The position numbers were made by a program, and so were the translations under genes. From DASSFG01 sp035547915 (GTDB lineage: Bacteria; Planctomycetota; Planctomycetia; Pirellulales; JAICIG01), in NCBI GenBank assembly GCA_035547915.1, contig DASZTS010000104.1:1-64000 (forward strand): a DNA stretch of 64,000 bases, given 5' to 3'. The notes under the pieces are model-generated. The model made no database searches. It was not told the origin of the DNA and worked only from the letters and a program-made list of their open reading frames with translations. Positions 46,805-56,069 of this stretch are shown piece after piece. Position 1 is the stretch's first letter; every line of letters begins with the position of its first letter.

Positions 46805-48106
46805 ATGGACGAACGAGCGCTTGTCGAGCTGCGTGGCGTGACGATGCGGTTCGGCGGGTTGGTGGCCGTCGATGCAGTCGACATGGTTGTCGAGCGCGGC
46901 AGCATCACGTCGCTCATCGGTCCCAACGGTGCAGGAAAGACGACGCTCTTCAATTGCCTCAGCGGCGTGCTCTCGCCCGCGGACGGTGCCATCGTGGTCA
47001 GCGGACGAGACCGACGCCGAGGGTGGACGTGGCGAACGATGCTCGGCTGCGCCGTGATCGGGCTGCTGACCGCCGTCTCTGCAGCCGGTCTGGCGCTGAA
47101 CGTGAATGGTCTGTGGCGCGCTGCCATCCGCCGTCCGAACAATTTTTCGGATCGCCCGTTCACCTGGCATGTGGCGTTCGTGGGAGCGGTTGACTATTGG
47201 CGCGGCGAGTTCGCCGTCGAGAGGGCCGGTGTGGGCCGTTGGAACGTGGTGACGGCCGACGGCGAAACTTTGCTGGCCACGCTGCCCGGACGGGAACAAG
47301 CCGAAACGACGCAAGCGGCTTATGAAAGACTACGCCGCGTGCGGCCTGCCGATCTGGCCGTGGTACGTGCCCCGACGAATTGGCTATTGCGCTCTGCCGC
47401 CGACTCGCCCGAGGCAGAAGAGCAGCTCACCTTCCCGACTCGCGAGGCGGCGGACGAGCGACTTCACCTGCTGGTTGCGATCGGTCGAGAAGGAATACTC
47501 AGGAGGCGGCTCGCCGGCGCGGCTTTCCTCGGTGGCCTGTTGGCGGGTTCGCTGGGCATGGCATCCGTCTGGAAGCGCTCTCGCTGGACAGCGGAAGTCG
47601 TTGCCGCGGCGGGCGTGGCCCGCACGTTTCAGAACCTGCGACTGTTCAGCCGGATGACTTCGCTCGAGAACGTTTTGGTGGCGCTGGAGAATGCGCCCGG
47701 ATGGAATTCCAAGCGGGCGCGGGCGGCCGACCGTGTCGTCGAGGCACGGCGGCTGTTGGAAGTTGTCGATCTGGCGGCGGCGGCGGATCGCCCAGCGGGC
47801 CAACTTGCCTACGGCCAGGCGCGCCGGCTCGAAATCGCCCGCGCTTTGGCGACAGGACCATGCCTGCTGCTCCTCGACGAGCCGGCCGCCGGTATGAATG
47901 CCACCGAGACGGCCAGGCTCAAAAACCTCATCCTGCGCCTACGCGATACGGGTGTCAGTGTCCTCCTTATCGACCATGAGATGACGTTGGTGATGGACAT
48001 TTCCGATCATGTCATCGTGCTGGCCAACGGCCGCAAGATTGCCGAGGGGCCGCCGGCGCACGTGCGAAAACACCCGGCCGTGATCGAAGCCTATCTGGGC
48101 AAATGA
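46805..48106 (+). CDS. LivG-like ABC ATPase interrupted by a ~195-residue membrane insert
   Basis: The 433-residue protein starts at the ATG giving MDERALVELRGVTMRFGG. It has the LivG layout: Walker A GPNGAGKTT (39-47), Q-loop part GVARTFQNLRLF (270-281), signature-like QLAYGQARRLEIARAL, Walker B CLLLLDEPAAGMN and H-loop IDHEM (His391). Normal LivG is ~255 residues. Here residues ~71-267 are extra, inserted between the first beta-subdomain and the Q-loop. The insert starts and ends with hydrophobic segments (79-99 and 237-254) and holds a ~135-residue soluble part. The ATPase would thus be anchored in the membrane with a loop probably facing the periplasm. The LivF-like gene follows 46 bp later. 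I know of no described ABC protein of this form. Confidence 0.87.
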   Translation: MDERALVELRGVTMRFGGLVAVDAVDMVVERGSITSLIGPNGAGKTTLFNCLSGVLSPADGAIVVSGRDRRRGWTWRTMLGCAVIGLLTAVSAAGLALNVNGLWRAAIRRPNNFSDRPFTWHVAFVGAVDYWRGEFAVERAGVGRWNVVTADGETLLATLPGREQAETTQAAYERLRRVRPADLAVVRAPTNWLLRSAADSPEAEEQLTFPTREAADERLHLLVAIGREGILRRRLAGAAFLGGLLAGSLGMASVWKRSRWTAEVVAAAGVARTFQNLRLFSRMTSLENVLVALENAPGWNSKRARAADRVVEARRLLEVVDLAAAADRPAGQLAYGQARRLEIARALATGPCLLLLDEPAAGMNATETARLKNLILRLRDTGVSVLLIDHEMTLVMDISDHVIVLANGRKIAEGPPAHVRKHPAVIEAYLGK

Positions 48107-48152
48107 TCCTGTGCCGCTCGTTTCAATGCGGCCGATAACATAGAATTCCAGG

Positions 48153-48866
48153 ATGTCCGCGTTGTTGGCAGTGCAGGAAGTCTCGGCAGGATATGGTCCG
48201 ATCGACGTTCTCAAGAACGTGTCGCTCGAAGTCGGCGAGGGCGAAATGGTGGCCCTGATCGGCGCGAATGGTGCCGGAAAGAGCACCCTGCTGTTGTGCA
48301 TTTCTCGTTGCGTGCGACAGACGAGCGGCGAGATTCTCTTTGCCGGTCGGATTACGGCCGGCCTGCGACCCCACGAACTTGCGCGGTCGGGTGTGGCACA
48401 CGCGCCCGAGGGACGCCGAATCTTTCCGCGTCTCACCGTCGCCGAGAATCTAGAATTGGGTGCGTATTCGCGCCGTGACCGCGCTGGTATCGCCCGCGAT
48501 ATGCAGTCGGTCTATGAGATGTTTCCCGTGCTGGCCGAACGGCGGCGCCAGGCCGGCGGCACGTTGTCGGGCGGCGAACAGCAGATGCTCGCCTTGTCGC
48601 GCGCTTGGATGGCCCGGCCGCGTCTGCTATTACTCGACGAGCCGTCGTTGGGCCTGGCACCTTTGATCGCGTCTCAAGTATTCGAGGCACTCGCACTCTG
48701 GAATCGTGGAGGCTTGGCGGTGTTGCTCGTTGAACAGAACGCTCGGCAAGCCTTGTCACTGGCTCGGCGGGCGTATGTGTTGGAACAGGGCGTGGTGACC
48801 CATAGCGGCCCGGCCGACAAGCTGGCCGACGATCCCCGCGTGCAACAGGCCTATTTAGGAGCCTAG
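48153..48866 (+). CDS. LivF-like ABC transporter ATP-binding protein
   Basis: The 237-residue protein starts at ATG. It is a complete, ordinary LivF-type ATPase: GYGPIDVLKNVSLEVGEGE, Walker A GANGAGKSTLL, ARSGVAHAPEGRRIFPRLTV, signature TLSGGEQQMLALSRAW, Walker B LLLLDEPSLGLAP and VLLVEQNARQAL. LivF and LivG normally drive the import of branched-chain amino acids through the LivH/LivM permease. Neither permease nor binding protein is encoded here. Its stop (TAG) is directly followed by the ATG of the large membrane protein gene, so the two are translationally coupled and probably interact. Confidence 0.92.
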   Translation: MSALLAVQEVSAGYGPIDVLKNVSLEVGEGEMVALIGANGAGKSTLLLCISRCVRQTSGEILFAGRITAGLRPHELARSGVAHAPEGRRIFPRLTVAENLELGAYSRRDRAGIARDMQSVYEMFPVLAERRRQAGGTLSGGEQQMLALSRAWMARPRLLLLDEPSLGLAPLIASQVFEALALWNRGGLAVLLVEQNARQALSLARRAYVLEQGVVTHSGPADKLADDPRVQQAYLGA

Positions 48867-51800
48867 ATGGCCTCGGTCGATCAGCCGTTGACGCTTGTCG
48901 AGTTGGACGCCGCGCTCGCGGCCGTCGACCGCGGCGCGCTGCTCGCGCCGCCGCGCATCCTGCGGCGGGTCATCAAGCAAGACCGACAGATCAGCGGCAT
49001 CGGGTTGAAGGTGCCGCATCGCAAGAGCTATCTCATCGACGCGGAGCGGTTGCTCAAGATCGTCGATCGCGACGAGTTGGGCCTGCCCGACGACGCCGTC
49101 CTCTCGGGCACGCTGATTCTGCTCGCACGGCCCGACGCCGAATACCTGGCGACGCTGACGGCGGGTGAAGCGCTGATGAAGTATTGGCGCTTGCTCTTCC
49201 ACGCGCGGATCCATCAACACCTCGAACGCAAGGCGGCCGACGGCGAGCTCGATGCTGCCGCCGTGCGCCGACGCGTCGCGCGGTTGGGCAGCGCCGAGTT
49301 TGCCGAGGCGCGCCTTGTTTTGCGGCAAGAAGACATGCTGCTGCCGCCCGTCGACGAAGTGCATGCCTATATCGAGTTTGCCGCAGTCTTCCTCGAGTTG
49401 CGGTTCTTCGCGGCGGCCTTGCTGCGCCGCTATTTTCCCGCGCTCGGCGACCCGACCCGAGTGGATGAGGTCCTGGCCGACGATCTCGACGCCGTCGCGC
49501 TCTGGACACAGACTCGGTTACCCGGCGCGCCGATGCCCGCGCATGTGGCCGACGAGATCGACGATGAGCCGCTCGACGAGGTCGAAACGGCCGAGTTGAC
49601 CGTTGCGGAGGCTCGTGCCTCGGAGGGCGCATATCGCCGTCTGAACCGTCGCGCCGATCGAGCCGCGTCGGTGGGCAATGCAGTACGGGCCGCCATCCTG
49701 CGGACGCGGGCGGCCCGGTTTGTGCGCCCCAGCCTGGCGAACCGTGTGAGGGCCGCAGCGCGGGAAGACTTGCAGCGGCTCACCGATCGTTTGCGACACG
49801 CCTTGCAACTCAGCGACAAGGAGACGTGGCGCTGGTCGCAGGCGCTCGTGGCCTTGCTCAGCCGCTCGGTCCACGGTTTTTGGACCCGCGAAGGGCGCAC
49901 CCTCTACGATCTGCAAAAGGTCTGCGTCGACTTCGAGCGCGACGTCTATACGATCGATCTCGTCGCCTGGGCGCTGGCTCGCGGGCGCGTGCCGCTGAAA
50001 CGCCACTTGCCCGGCCAGCGCGAAGTGCTCATGTCGAAGCATCTGCGCGTGGCCTTGCGCCGAGCGGGCAAGGCACGGATCGACGACCGTGAACGGCGAC
50101 GGCTCGTGCAGTTGTTGCAATCGGCCGTCGCGCGGGCCGAGGTGCGGCTACGCGAGCGGTTCCGGCCGCTCATCGGTGCGGCGCTAGAGCAGGTCGGACT
50201 GAGACCCGAGAACCTACCCGAACGGGTCGCCGCCAAGAAGCTGACCGAGGAACTGCTCGATCAGATCGCCGAGCGCGATTTCTTGACGATGAGCGACCTG
50301 CGCGACGCCATCTCGCGAAACAATCTCAAGTTGCCCGACCTGGAGAGCGGCCGGCAGTTTCTCTCGGGCGATCAATTGCTGGCGGCCGACCGCGCGTTGG
50401 GAGAATCGCTCGACGGAGTCTACCATCGCGGCGAGGTCTACTTGCGGTTGCCGCAAAGGCTCAGCTCATTGGCATTCGGCACGGCCACCGGGCGCGTGCT
50501 CGTCCGCTACCTCGCTATTCCCTATGGCGGCGCCTACCTGTCGATCAAGTTCATCGAGCACCTCATCCTCTTGATCACCGGTGCCGAGAGCGGTCACGCG
50601 GCCGCGTCCGGCGACGCCGTAGCGGAACATATCGAGAAGGTCGAACTGATTCCGCCGGGTGTGATGCGGTTCACCGTCGTCGCGGTGGGCACCTTCTTGT
50701 TGGGCTTGATCTACGTCGACGGCTTTCGTCGGTCCTGTCTCAGGGCCGGCCGCGCACTGTATCGCACGGCGCGATGGTTGGCGACCGATTTGCCTGCCTG
50801 GCTGCTCAAGATACCGCTGATCCAGACCATTCTGGCCAGCCCGATCTATCGCTTCGTCGGCCGTTTCATATTCAAGCCATTCGTCTTCACGGTGCTGATC
50901 CTGGCAGCGTTCCGATCGTTGTCGCAGACGAAGACGGCGGCCACGAGCAACGGCGTAGCCATTTTCTTCCTTGTCAATCTGGCTCTGAATTCGCGTCTCG
51001 GCCGCAACGCCGAAGAGCTGATCACCGACTGGGTGGTCCACAACTGGGACCGCTTCCGCCTGCGCGTGCTGGGAGCGGTCGTGCAGATGGTGATGGACTT
51101 CTTCAATCGCGTGCTCGACGCCATCGACCGCTTTCTCTATTCGGTCGACGAATGGCTGCGGTTCCGTGGCGGACAAAGCCGCGTGGCGATCGTCACCAAG
51201 TCGGTGTTGGGCGTCGTGTGGTTCTTCGTGACGTATGTGGTGCGGTTCTGCATCACGCTGCTGATCGAACCGCAGGTCAATCCCATCAAGCACTTCCCGG
51301 TCGTCACCGTATCGCACAAGATCCTCTTTTCGATGGCATTCACGCCCGCCGTCAAAGGGTTGATCCTGCCGCAGCTCACGCGTTTCATGGCGCACCTCGT
51401 GGCCGAAGCGGTGTATTGGTGGGCCGTGTTCGCCTTACCGGGCGTGGTCGGCTTTTTGGTCTGGGAGTTGAAGGAGAATTGGCGACTCTACAAGGCGAAC
51501 CGGCCGCGCACATTGCAACCGGCGGCCGTTGGCCACCACGGTGAGACGATCCTCCGCCTGCTCCGCTACGGCTTCCACTCCGGCACGATCTCTAAGCTCT
51601 ACCTGCGGCTACGGCGCGCCGACCGCAAGGCACTCTGGACGGGCAACTGGCGAAAGTCGCACAAATACCGCGCGGCGTTGGCGGCGATCGAGCACGAGGT
51701 TCGTAATTTCGTGCACCGCGAACTGGTCGAGTTGCTGGCCGAGAGCCGGCGGTTTCGGCCGTTGCGGTTGCGGCTGGGGCGAGTCGCTCTCGGTGCCAAC

Positions 51801-52316
51801 GGCATCGTGCTCGACCTCGAGTGTCCCGAGATTGCCGAAAGGCCGCTGCGCATCGGACTGGCCGATCAGGACGGTTGGCTCACGAGCCGCGTCATCGAGC
51901 CGGGTTGGGCAGCCAGCCTGACCGACGCGCCGCGACAGGCCCTGGCCGATGCGCTCACCGGGCTATACAAAATGTCGGGGGTGGAATTGGTGCACGAACA
52001 GATCGCTGCCGGCATCGATCCGCATCACTCGTTCGAAGTGATCGATCCCGGGTTGGTGGTTTATGCGGCGGGTGGGCAGCCGCTCCATGTCTGCCAATTG
52101 CGCGACGAACGGTCGACGGTGGAGATGGCTTCGCCGTTGCCGGTCGTTCGGCCAGACCCCTTCGCGCGAGAATCGCTCGTCTTTGCCAGTTGGCCGGTGC
52201 CGTGGGATCTATGGGTCGAGGTCTGGGATCGCGACCAGGCGGACGGTCGCTATACGCCGCGGCTGGTCGTCGGCGCCCAATTGCTACCGCCGACGCTGGA
52301 ACGGGCCGTTTCCTGA
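48867..52316 (+). CDS. Large multi-spanning membrane protein of unknown function, coupled to LivGF-like ATPases
   Basis: The 1149-residue protein starts at ATG immediately after the LivF-like stop. The first ~530 residues are soluble, charged and mostly helical (EYLATLTAGEALMKYWRLLF, FVDFERD-like and coiled parts). About six to eight hydrophobic segments lie between ~535 and 870, including FIEHLILLITGA, FTVVAVGTFLLGLIYVDGF, PFVFTVLILAAFRSL, VLGVVWFFVTYVVRFCITLL and YWWAVFALPGVVGFLVWEL. The last ~270 residues are soluble again. No known domain was recognised. The coupling suggests that it may be the membrane partner of the ATPases, in place of LivH/LivM; this is an inference. The sigma factor gene starts 21 bp downstream. 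Confidence 0.85.
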   Translation: MASVDQPLTLVELDAALAAVDRGALLAPPRILRRVIKQDRQISGIGLKVPHRKSYLIDAERLLKIVDRDELGLPDDAVLSGTLILLARPDAEYLATLTAGEALMKYWRLLFHARIHQHLERKAADGELDAAAVRRRVARLGSAEFAEARLVLRQEDMLLPPVDEVHAYIEFAAVFLELRFFAAALLRRYFPALGDPTRVDEVLADDLDAVALWTQTRLPGAPMPAHVADEIDDEPLDEVETAELTVAEARASEGAYRRLNRRADRAASVGNAVRAAILRTRAARFVRPSLANRVRAAAREDLQRLTDRLRHALQLSDKETWRWSQALVALLSRSVHGFWTREGRTLYDLQKVCVDFERDVYTIDLVAWALARGRVPLKRHLPGQREVLMSKHLRVALRRAGKARIDDRERRRLVQLLQSAVARAEVRLRERFRPLIGAALEQVGLRPENLPERVAAKKLTEELLDQIAERDFLTMSDLRDAISRNNLKLPDLESGRQFLSGDQLLAADRALGESLDGVYHRGEVYLRLPQRLSSLAFGTATGRVLVRYLAIPYGGAYLSIKFIEHLILLITGAESGHAAASGDAVAEHIEKVELIPPGVMRFTVVAVGTFLLGLIYVDGFRRSCLRAGRALYRTARWLATDLPAWLLKIPLIQTILASPIYRFVGRFIFKPFVFTVLILAAFRSLSQTKTAATSNGVAIFFLVNLALNSRLGRNAEELITDWVVHNWDRFRLRVLGAVVQMVMDFFNRVLDAIDRFLYSVDEWLRFRGGQSRVAIVTKSVLGVVWFFVTYVVRFCITLLIEPQVNPIKHFPVVTVSHKILFSMAFTPAVKGLILPQLTRFMAHLVAEAVYWWAVFALPGVVGFLVWELKENWRLYKANRPRTLQPAAVGHHGETILRLLRYGFHSGTISKLYLRLRRADRKALWTGNWRKSHKYRAALAAIEHEVRNFVHRELVELLAESRRFRPLRLRLGRVALGANGIVLDLECPEIAERPLRIGLADQDGWLTSRVIEPGWAASLTDAPRQALADALTGLYKMSGVELVHEQIAAGIDPHHSFEVIDPGLVVYAAGGQPLHVCQLRDERSTVEMASPLPVVRPDPFARESLVFASWPVPWDLWVEVWDRDQADGRYTPRLVVGAQLLPPTLERAVS

Positions 52317-52337
52317 TCGTGTAACTTCTTGGCGGGT

Positions 52338-52973
52338 ATGCATTTGGCGCCGGATTCGCAGCAAGTGACCGTCGAAGAGTTGTTGGCCGCGGCCCGCGAG
52401 GGCGACGAGCAGCAGCGCGATCGGCTGTTTCAGGCTTGCCGCGGTTATCTGAACGTCGTGGCGCGGACCCACGTGCGTACGCGACTTCAGGCTAAGGCCG
52501 ATGCTTCCGATCTGGTGCAGCTCACGTTGCTGGAAGCGTATCGCGATTTTGAGCGCTTCAGCGGCCGTAGCGAGGCGGAATGGCTGGCCTGGTTGCGGAA
52601 GATCCTCGCCCATAACGCGGCCGACGTCGTCCGCCATTATGCGGGCACTGACAAGCGGCGTGCCGAGCGCGAGGTGCCCCTAGCCCAGCCCGGCGCCGAC
52701 TCGCGATCCTTGGGCGCGCCCGAGCCTATCGGCCGAGAACCGACGCCGAGCCAGCAGATCGTCTGCCGCGACCGGCAGTTGCAGTTGGCCGCCGCGTTGG
52801 AGGAGCTCGCCGACGATCATCGCGAAGTGATCATCCTGCGGAACTTCGAGCGGCTACCGTTCGATGAAATCGCCGCGAAGATGCAACGCACGCGGCCGGC
52901 CGTGCAAATGCTATGGGCACGCGCCCTGAAAAAATTGGAGTTGGCTATGGGCCGTTACGGCGAAGACGAGTAA
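52338..52973 (+). CDS. ECF-type RNA polymerase sigma factor
   Basis: The 211-residue protein is started at ATG 52338; a TTG three codons earlier is less likely. Region 2 is seen at ~28-100 (YLNVVARTHVRTRLQAKADASDLVQ … EAYRDFERFSGRSEAEWLAWL), with the DASDLVQ core-binding motif. Region 4 with a helix-turn-helix lies at ~145-205 (ELADDHREVIILRNFERLPFDEIAAKM … VQMLWARALKKL). No region 1 or 3, so it is of the ECF (group 4) class; this subtype is common in planctomycetes. It follows the large membrane protein by 21 bp, so it may be in the same transcript. No anti-sigma factor gene is adjacent. Confidence 0.92.
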   Translation: MHLAPDSQQVTVEELLAAAREGDEQQRDRLFQACRGYLNVVARTHVRTRLQAKADASDLVQLTLLEAYRDFERFSGRSEAEWLAWLRKILAHNAADVVRHYAGTDKRRAEREVPLAQPGADSRSLGAPEPIGREPTPSQQIVCRDRQLQLAAALEELADDHREVIILRNFERLPFDEIAAKMQRTRPAVQMLWARALKKLELAMGRYGEDE

Positions 52974-53003
52974 TCAGGGGCACGCGGTCGTTCGACGACG
53001 TAC

Positions 53004-53216
53004 TTACCGCGGCCGCCGCTGCTCGGCCATCTCGATCAACTCGGTGGCACGCTCCAGCAGATTGACTCCGCGAAAGGCGGGAGCGGCTTGGTCACGGCCT
53101 ATCAGGGAGCCGTGACAGTGCTGGCACACCACCCTTTTACCGAGGTATTCGACGCGAATTCGCAGATTGCGACCGCAAGTCGGGCACTCCTGCACGAAAT
53201 AAGTGGCCTCCGCCAT
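53004..53216 (-). CDS. Small zinc-ribbon protein
   Basis: The 70-residue protein starts at ATG directly after GGAGAGAAGG. Two CxxC pairs, ECPTCGR and CQHCHGS, form a zinc ribbon, with the central segment LRIRVEYLGKRVVC typical of planctomycete zinc-ribbon modules that are often joined to response regulators. A helical tail (LLERATELIEMAEQRR) follows. Its role is unknown; protein or nucleic-acid binding is plausible. It converges with the sigma factor gene, 30 bp apart. Confidence 0.82.
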   Translation of the reverse strand: MAEATYFVQECPTCGRNLRIRVEYLGKRVVCQHCHGSLIGRDQAAPAFRGVNLLERATELIEMAEQRRPR

Positions 53217-53439
53217 CCTTCTCTCCTTCTCGCAGACAAGCGAGAAGTGAGTCTACGCGAAACACCCTATCGATTCAACAAAAACTGCCATAGAAACGCA
53301 TTAGCATTCCGTCAGGATGCCGGCCTTGGCCATCTTAATGCGACTGAGACGCCTGGGTAATTTGGGAGGTTTTTTGTGCGGCGTGGAATTGTCCGGCACT
53401 CGTGCGAACGTTTCGCCGGGTCGTGCATGGGAAGCATCG

Positions 53440-53742
53440 TTATGCCAAGCGAATGTGCTGCACCTGGTGCTGCGCCATCCATTCGAGCCAGGCTTCTTGC
53501 TCTTCGCTCAACTCGACTTCGGTCTGGCTGGCGCTATCGAGCGGCGACACTAAGAGAATGACCCCTTCGTCGAGCCAACGTTGCACGTGGTCGCGGTCGA
53601 TCCAGTATTCACCCGGTCCGAGGGCGGGTACCCCACCCTCGCCCGGCACGCTCATGAAGTAGGCGATCTCATGCCGAAACCGGTCCGACATCTTGTAGGG
53701 AGCGAGTTGCGGGCGATCTACCGCATGGACGACGACGGGCAT
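53440..53742 (-). CDS. Small conserved-looking hypothetical protein
   Basis: The 100-residue protein starts at ATG. It has no membrane segment or signal peptide. Notable parts are DRFRHEIAYFMSVPGEGGVP, GEYWIDRDHVQRWLDEGVI and an acidic/aromatic tail ELSEEQEAWLEWMAQHQ. The alternation of helix and strand suggests a compact soluble fold. I do not recognise the family beyond a vague resemblance to other planctomycete hypothetical proteins. It lies 54 bp downstream of the aminotransferase on the same strand and may be co-transcribed. The 223 bp to the zinc-ribbon gene hold nothing clear. Confidence 0.7.
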   Translation of the reverse strand: MPVVVHAVDRPQLAPYKMSDRFRHEIAYFMSVPGEGGVPALGPGEYWIDRDHVQRWLDEGVILLVSPLDSASQTEVELSEEQEAWLEWMAQHQVQHIRLA

Positions 53743-53796
53743 GCCGACAACCTATCAGATGACACCTGGCAAGCCAAACCGGAGTGCCGGCCGATC

Positions 53797-54987
53797 CTAA
53801 CCGCCGGCGCCAACGAGGTCCGTCAGCGCCCGAACGAGCAGATCCAGGTCTTCGCGCCAGGTATAGAGATGGCACGAGGGCCGAATCAGGCGTTGCCCCT
53901 GCCAGGCGACCACCGGTATCTCGATGCGATAACGCTCCCAGAGGGCCCGTTGCAACGGCTCGGCTTCTCCGTCGGCGATGCGTAGTGAGATCATCGACCC
54001 ATACCATTCGACGTCGTCTGGCACGAGCGGTTTCGCGCCGATGCGCTGCGCCAGTTCCTCCAGCGCGTAGCGGGCCAGGCAGTGCGTCTCCCGGCGGAAG
54101 GTCTCGAAGCCGGCTTGAGCCAAGAAATCGATCGCGGCGGGGACCGCTAGAAAGGGCGACGGATCGCGCGTGCCGATCCAATTGAATTCGTCGAGCCAGC
54201 TCGGCGAGTCACCTTCCAGCGGCCGCCCCCAACTGAGCAGCGCCGGCTCGATGAGCGATTGGCGACGCGGGTTTACATAGAGAAAGCCGGCACCCGGTGG
54301 CGCACAGAGCCACTTGTGGCAACTCGCCGTATAGAAATCGCAGTCGAGCTGGTCGAGGTCGATCTCCCGCATCGCCAGCGCGTGGGGACCGTCGATGCAA
54401 GTCGCGATGCCCAGCTCGCGCGCCCGGCGACAGAGAGCCGCCACGGGCAATACCACGGCCGTGGGCGACGTGATATGGCTGAATACGACGAGCGTGGTGC
54501 GCTCGTTGGCCGCGGCGAACAAGGTATCGACGACTTCGTCCGCGTCGGCGATGGGTGTCGGCAGCGGTTGCACAACCAGCCGGGCACCCGCGCGGCGGCA
54601 CACCCTTTCCCAGAGACGCAGCACCGCACCGTATTCGTGGTCGTTGGCTAGCACCTCGTCGCCCGGTCGGAGGCGCACACTCGCCGCGGCCACGTTCATC
54701 GCCACCGTGGCATTTTCGACCAGCGCCAAGTTGTCGGGAGCCGTACCGACGAATTCGGCGAGTCGGCGACGGCACTCGCCCAGCCGTGGTCCAAGCTGGC
54801 GGACGAGGAAATCGTGCGGGTCGGACTCGATCAGGTCGAGCCACTGCCGGCGGGCGTGCGAGACTTCGCGCGGCGTCGGTCCGAACGAACCGTTGTTGAG
54901 ATACGTTAAACCGTCGGCCAGCCGCCACAAGGCACGGCGTTTCCGCCATTCAGTCTCGTCGCCGGCAAAGATCGGGTTGCTTGTCAT
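53797..54987 (-). CDS. Class V aminotransferase (isopenicillin-N epimerase/cysteine desulfurase-like)
   Basis: The 396-residue protein starts at ATG. PLP-enzyme features are LTYLNNGSFGPTPREV at the N-terminus, the aspartate in ATCIDGPHAL that contacts the pyridine nitrogen, and the Schiff-base lysine in FYTASCHKWLCAPPGAGFLY. The C-terminal domain ends with the substrate-binding RPSCHLYTWREDLD. The N-terminus and the SCHKWL motif are closest to isopenicillin-N-epimerase-like proteins, a group with diverse or unknown substrates. No catalytic cysteine loop of desulfurases was seen. It is probably cytoplasmic. It is divergent from the dehydrogenase at 55104. Confidence 0.88.
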   Translation of the reverse strand: MTSNPIFAGDETEWRKRRALWRLADGLTYLNNGSFGPTPREVSHARRQWLDLIESDPHDFLVRQLGPRLGECRRRLAEFVGTAPDNLALVENATVAMNVAAASVRLRPGDEVLANDHEYGAVLRLWERVCRRAGARLVVQPLPTPIADADEVVDTLFAAANERTTLVVFSHITSPTAVVLPVAALCRRARELGIATCIDGPHALAMREIDLDQLDCDFYTASCHKWLCAPPGAGFLYVNPRRQSLIEPALLSWGRPLEGDSPSWLDEFNWIGTRDPSPFLAVPAAIDFLAQAGFETFRRETHCLARYALEELAQRIGAKPLVPDDVEWYGSMISLRIADGEAEPLQRALWERYRIEIPVVAWQGQRLIRPSCHLYTWREDLDLLVRALTDLVGAGG

Positions 54988-55103
54988 CGAGTTGCAATTC
55001 GGATGGCGCCTTGCCTTCTGTCTCGGCGCGCGAATAAGTTGACAGCCAATCGGTGTTACCGAAGAGCCAGAGCCAAAGTTTATCCGAATCTATCAGGCCC
55101 GCC

Positions 55104-56060
55104 ATGCGTCCACTGATCGTGATTCCCGGCGACGATCCGATACAACTCGCACACTCGTCGCATCTCGCGCGGCTCGAAGCCTACGGCGAGGTCGTGTTGT
55201 ATCACGACCGGCCGGCCGACGACGCCGAAAAACTTCGCCGGGCACGCGACGCGGTCTGTCTCATCAACTCGCGCAGCTCGGTCACGTGGCCGCCGCACAT
55301 CGTGCGGCAACTCACGCGGCTTAAGATGTTCGCCGTCTGCGGCATCGGCACCGACGCCATCGACCTGGCAACGGCCCGTGAGCTGGGGATCGACGTGCGC
55401 AACCTCCCCGGCCGTACGGCGCCGATCGTCGCAGAACATGCTTTGGGATTGTTGCTGGCCGTGGCGAAGCGTGCCTCGTTTCAAACGAGCGAGCTCAAGC
55501 AGGGGCGCTGGACAGCCCTGCAAAACATCTACCTCCGCGGCAAGACGCTTGGCCTGCTAGGGGCCGGTCCGATCGCGGTCGAGATGGCCCGCCTGTGCCG
55601 GGCTATCGGCATGCAGGTGCAGGCCTGGACATTCCACCCATCGGCCGAGCGAGCTGCCGAATTGGGCGTGCGCTTCGTGCCATTCGAAGAGTTGCTGGCC
55701 ACGTCGGATTGTCTGAGCATCCACGTCAAGCTGACCGATCAGACGCGCGGATTGATCGGCCGTCGTGAGCTGAACCTGGTCAGGGCCGGCGCACTGCTTG
55801 TCAATACGGCGCGCGGGGCGATCATCGACACACCGGCGCTTGTCGAATCGCTACGTAGCGGACACTTGGCCGGCGCGGGGGTCGATGTCTTCGACCACGA
55901 GCCGATCGGCGCCGATCACCCGCTCGCCGCGTGCGAACAGGTCGTGCTCACGCCGCACAATGCCGACCAGACGCCCGAAGGAATGGAACTGCTCAACTCC
56001 GGCGTCGTCGACAACGTGATCGCCTTCTTCGAAGGCCGCGACGTAAACCGGGTCGCGTGA
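55104..56060 (+). CDS. D-2-hydroxyacid dehydrogenase (phosphoglycerate-dehydrogenase-like)
   Basis: The 318-residue protein starts at the ATG giving MRPLIVIPGDDP. The NAD-binding motif is LGLLGAGPIAVEMARL, in which the third glycine of GxGxxG is replaced by alanine. The active-site arginine is in VNTARGAIID, the glutamate in VDVFDHEPIG, and the histidine in LTPHNADQT. N-terminal GIGTDAIDL and GRTAPIVAEHALGLLLA are typical of the family. It should reduce or oxidise a 2-hydroxy/2-oxo acid; phosphoglycerate or glyoxylate are possibilities. It lacks the C-terminal ACT domain of many serine-biosynthesis enzymes. The next gene, a cupin, runs in the opposite direction. Confidence 0.88.
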   Translation: MRPLIVIPGDDPIQLAHSSHLARLEAYGEVVLYHDRPADDAEKLRRARDAVCLINSRSSVTWPPHIVRQLTRLKMFAVCGIGTDAIDLATARELGIDVRNLPGRTAPIVAEHALGLLLAVAKRASFQTSELKQGRWTALQNIYLRGKTLGLLGAGPIAVEMARLCRAIGMQVQAWTFHPSAERAAELGVRFVPFEELLATSDCLSIHVKLTDQTRGLIGRRELNLVRAGALLVNTARGAIIDTPALVESLRSGHLAGAGVDVFDHEPIGADHPLAACEQVVLTPHNADQTPEGMELLNSGVVDNVIAFFEGRDVNRVA

Positions 56061-56069
56061 CAGCGAAGG

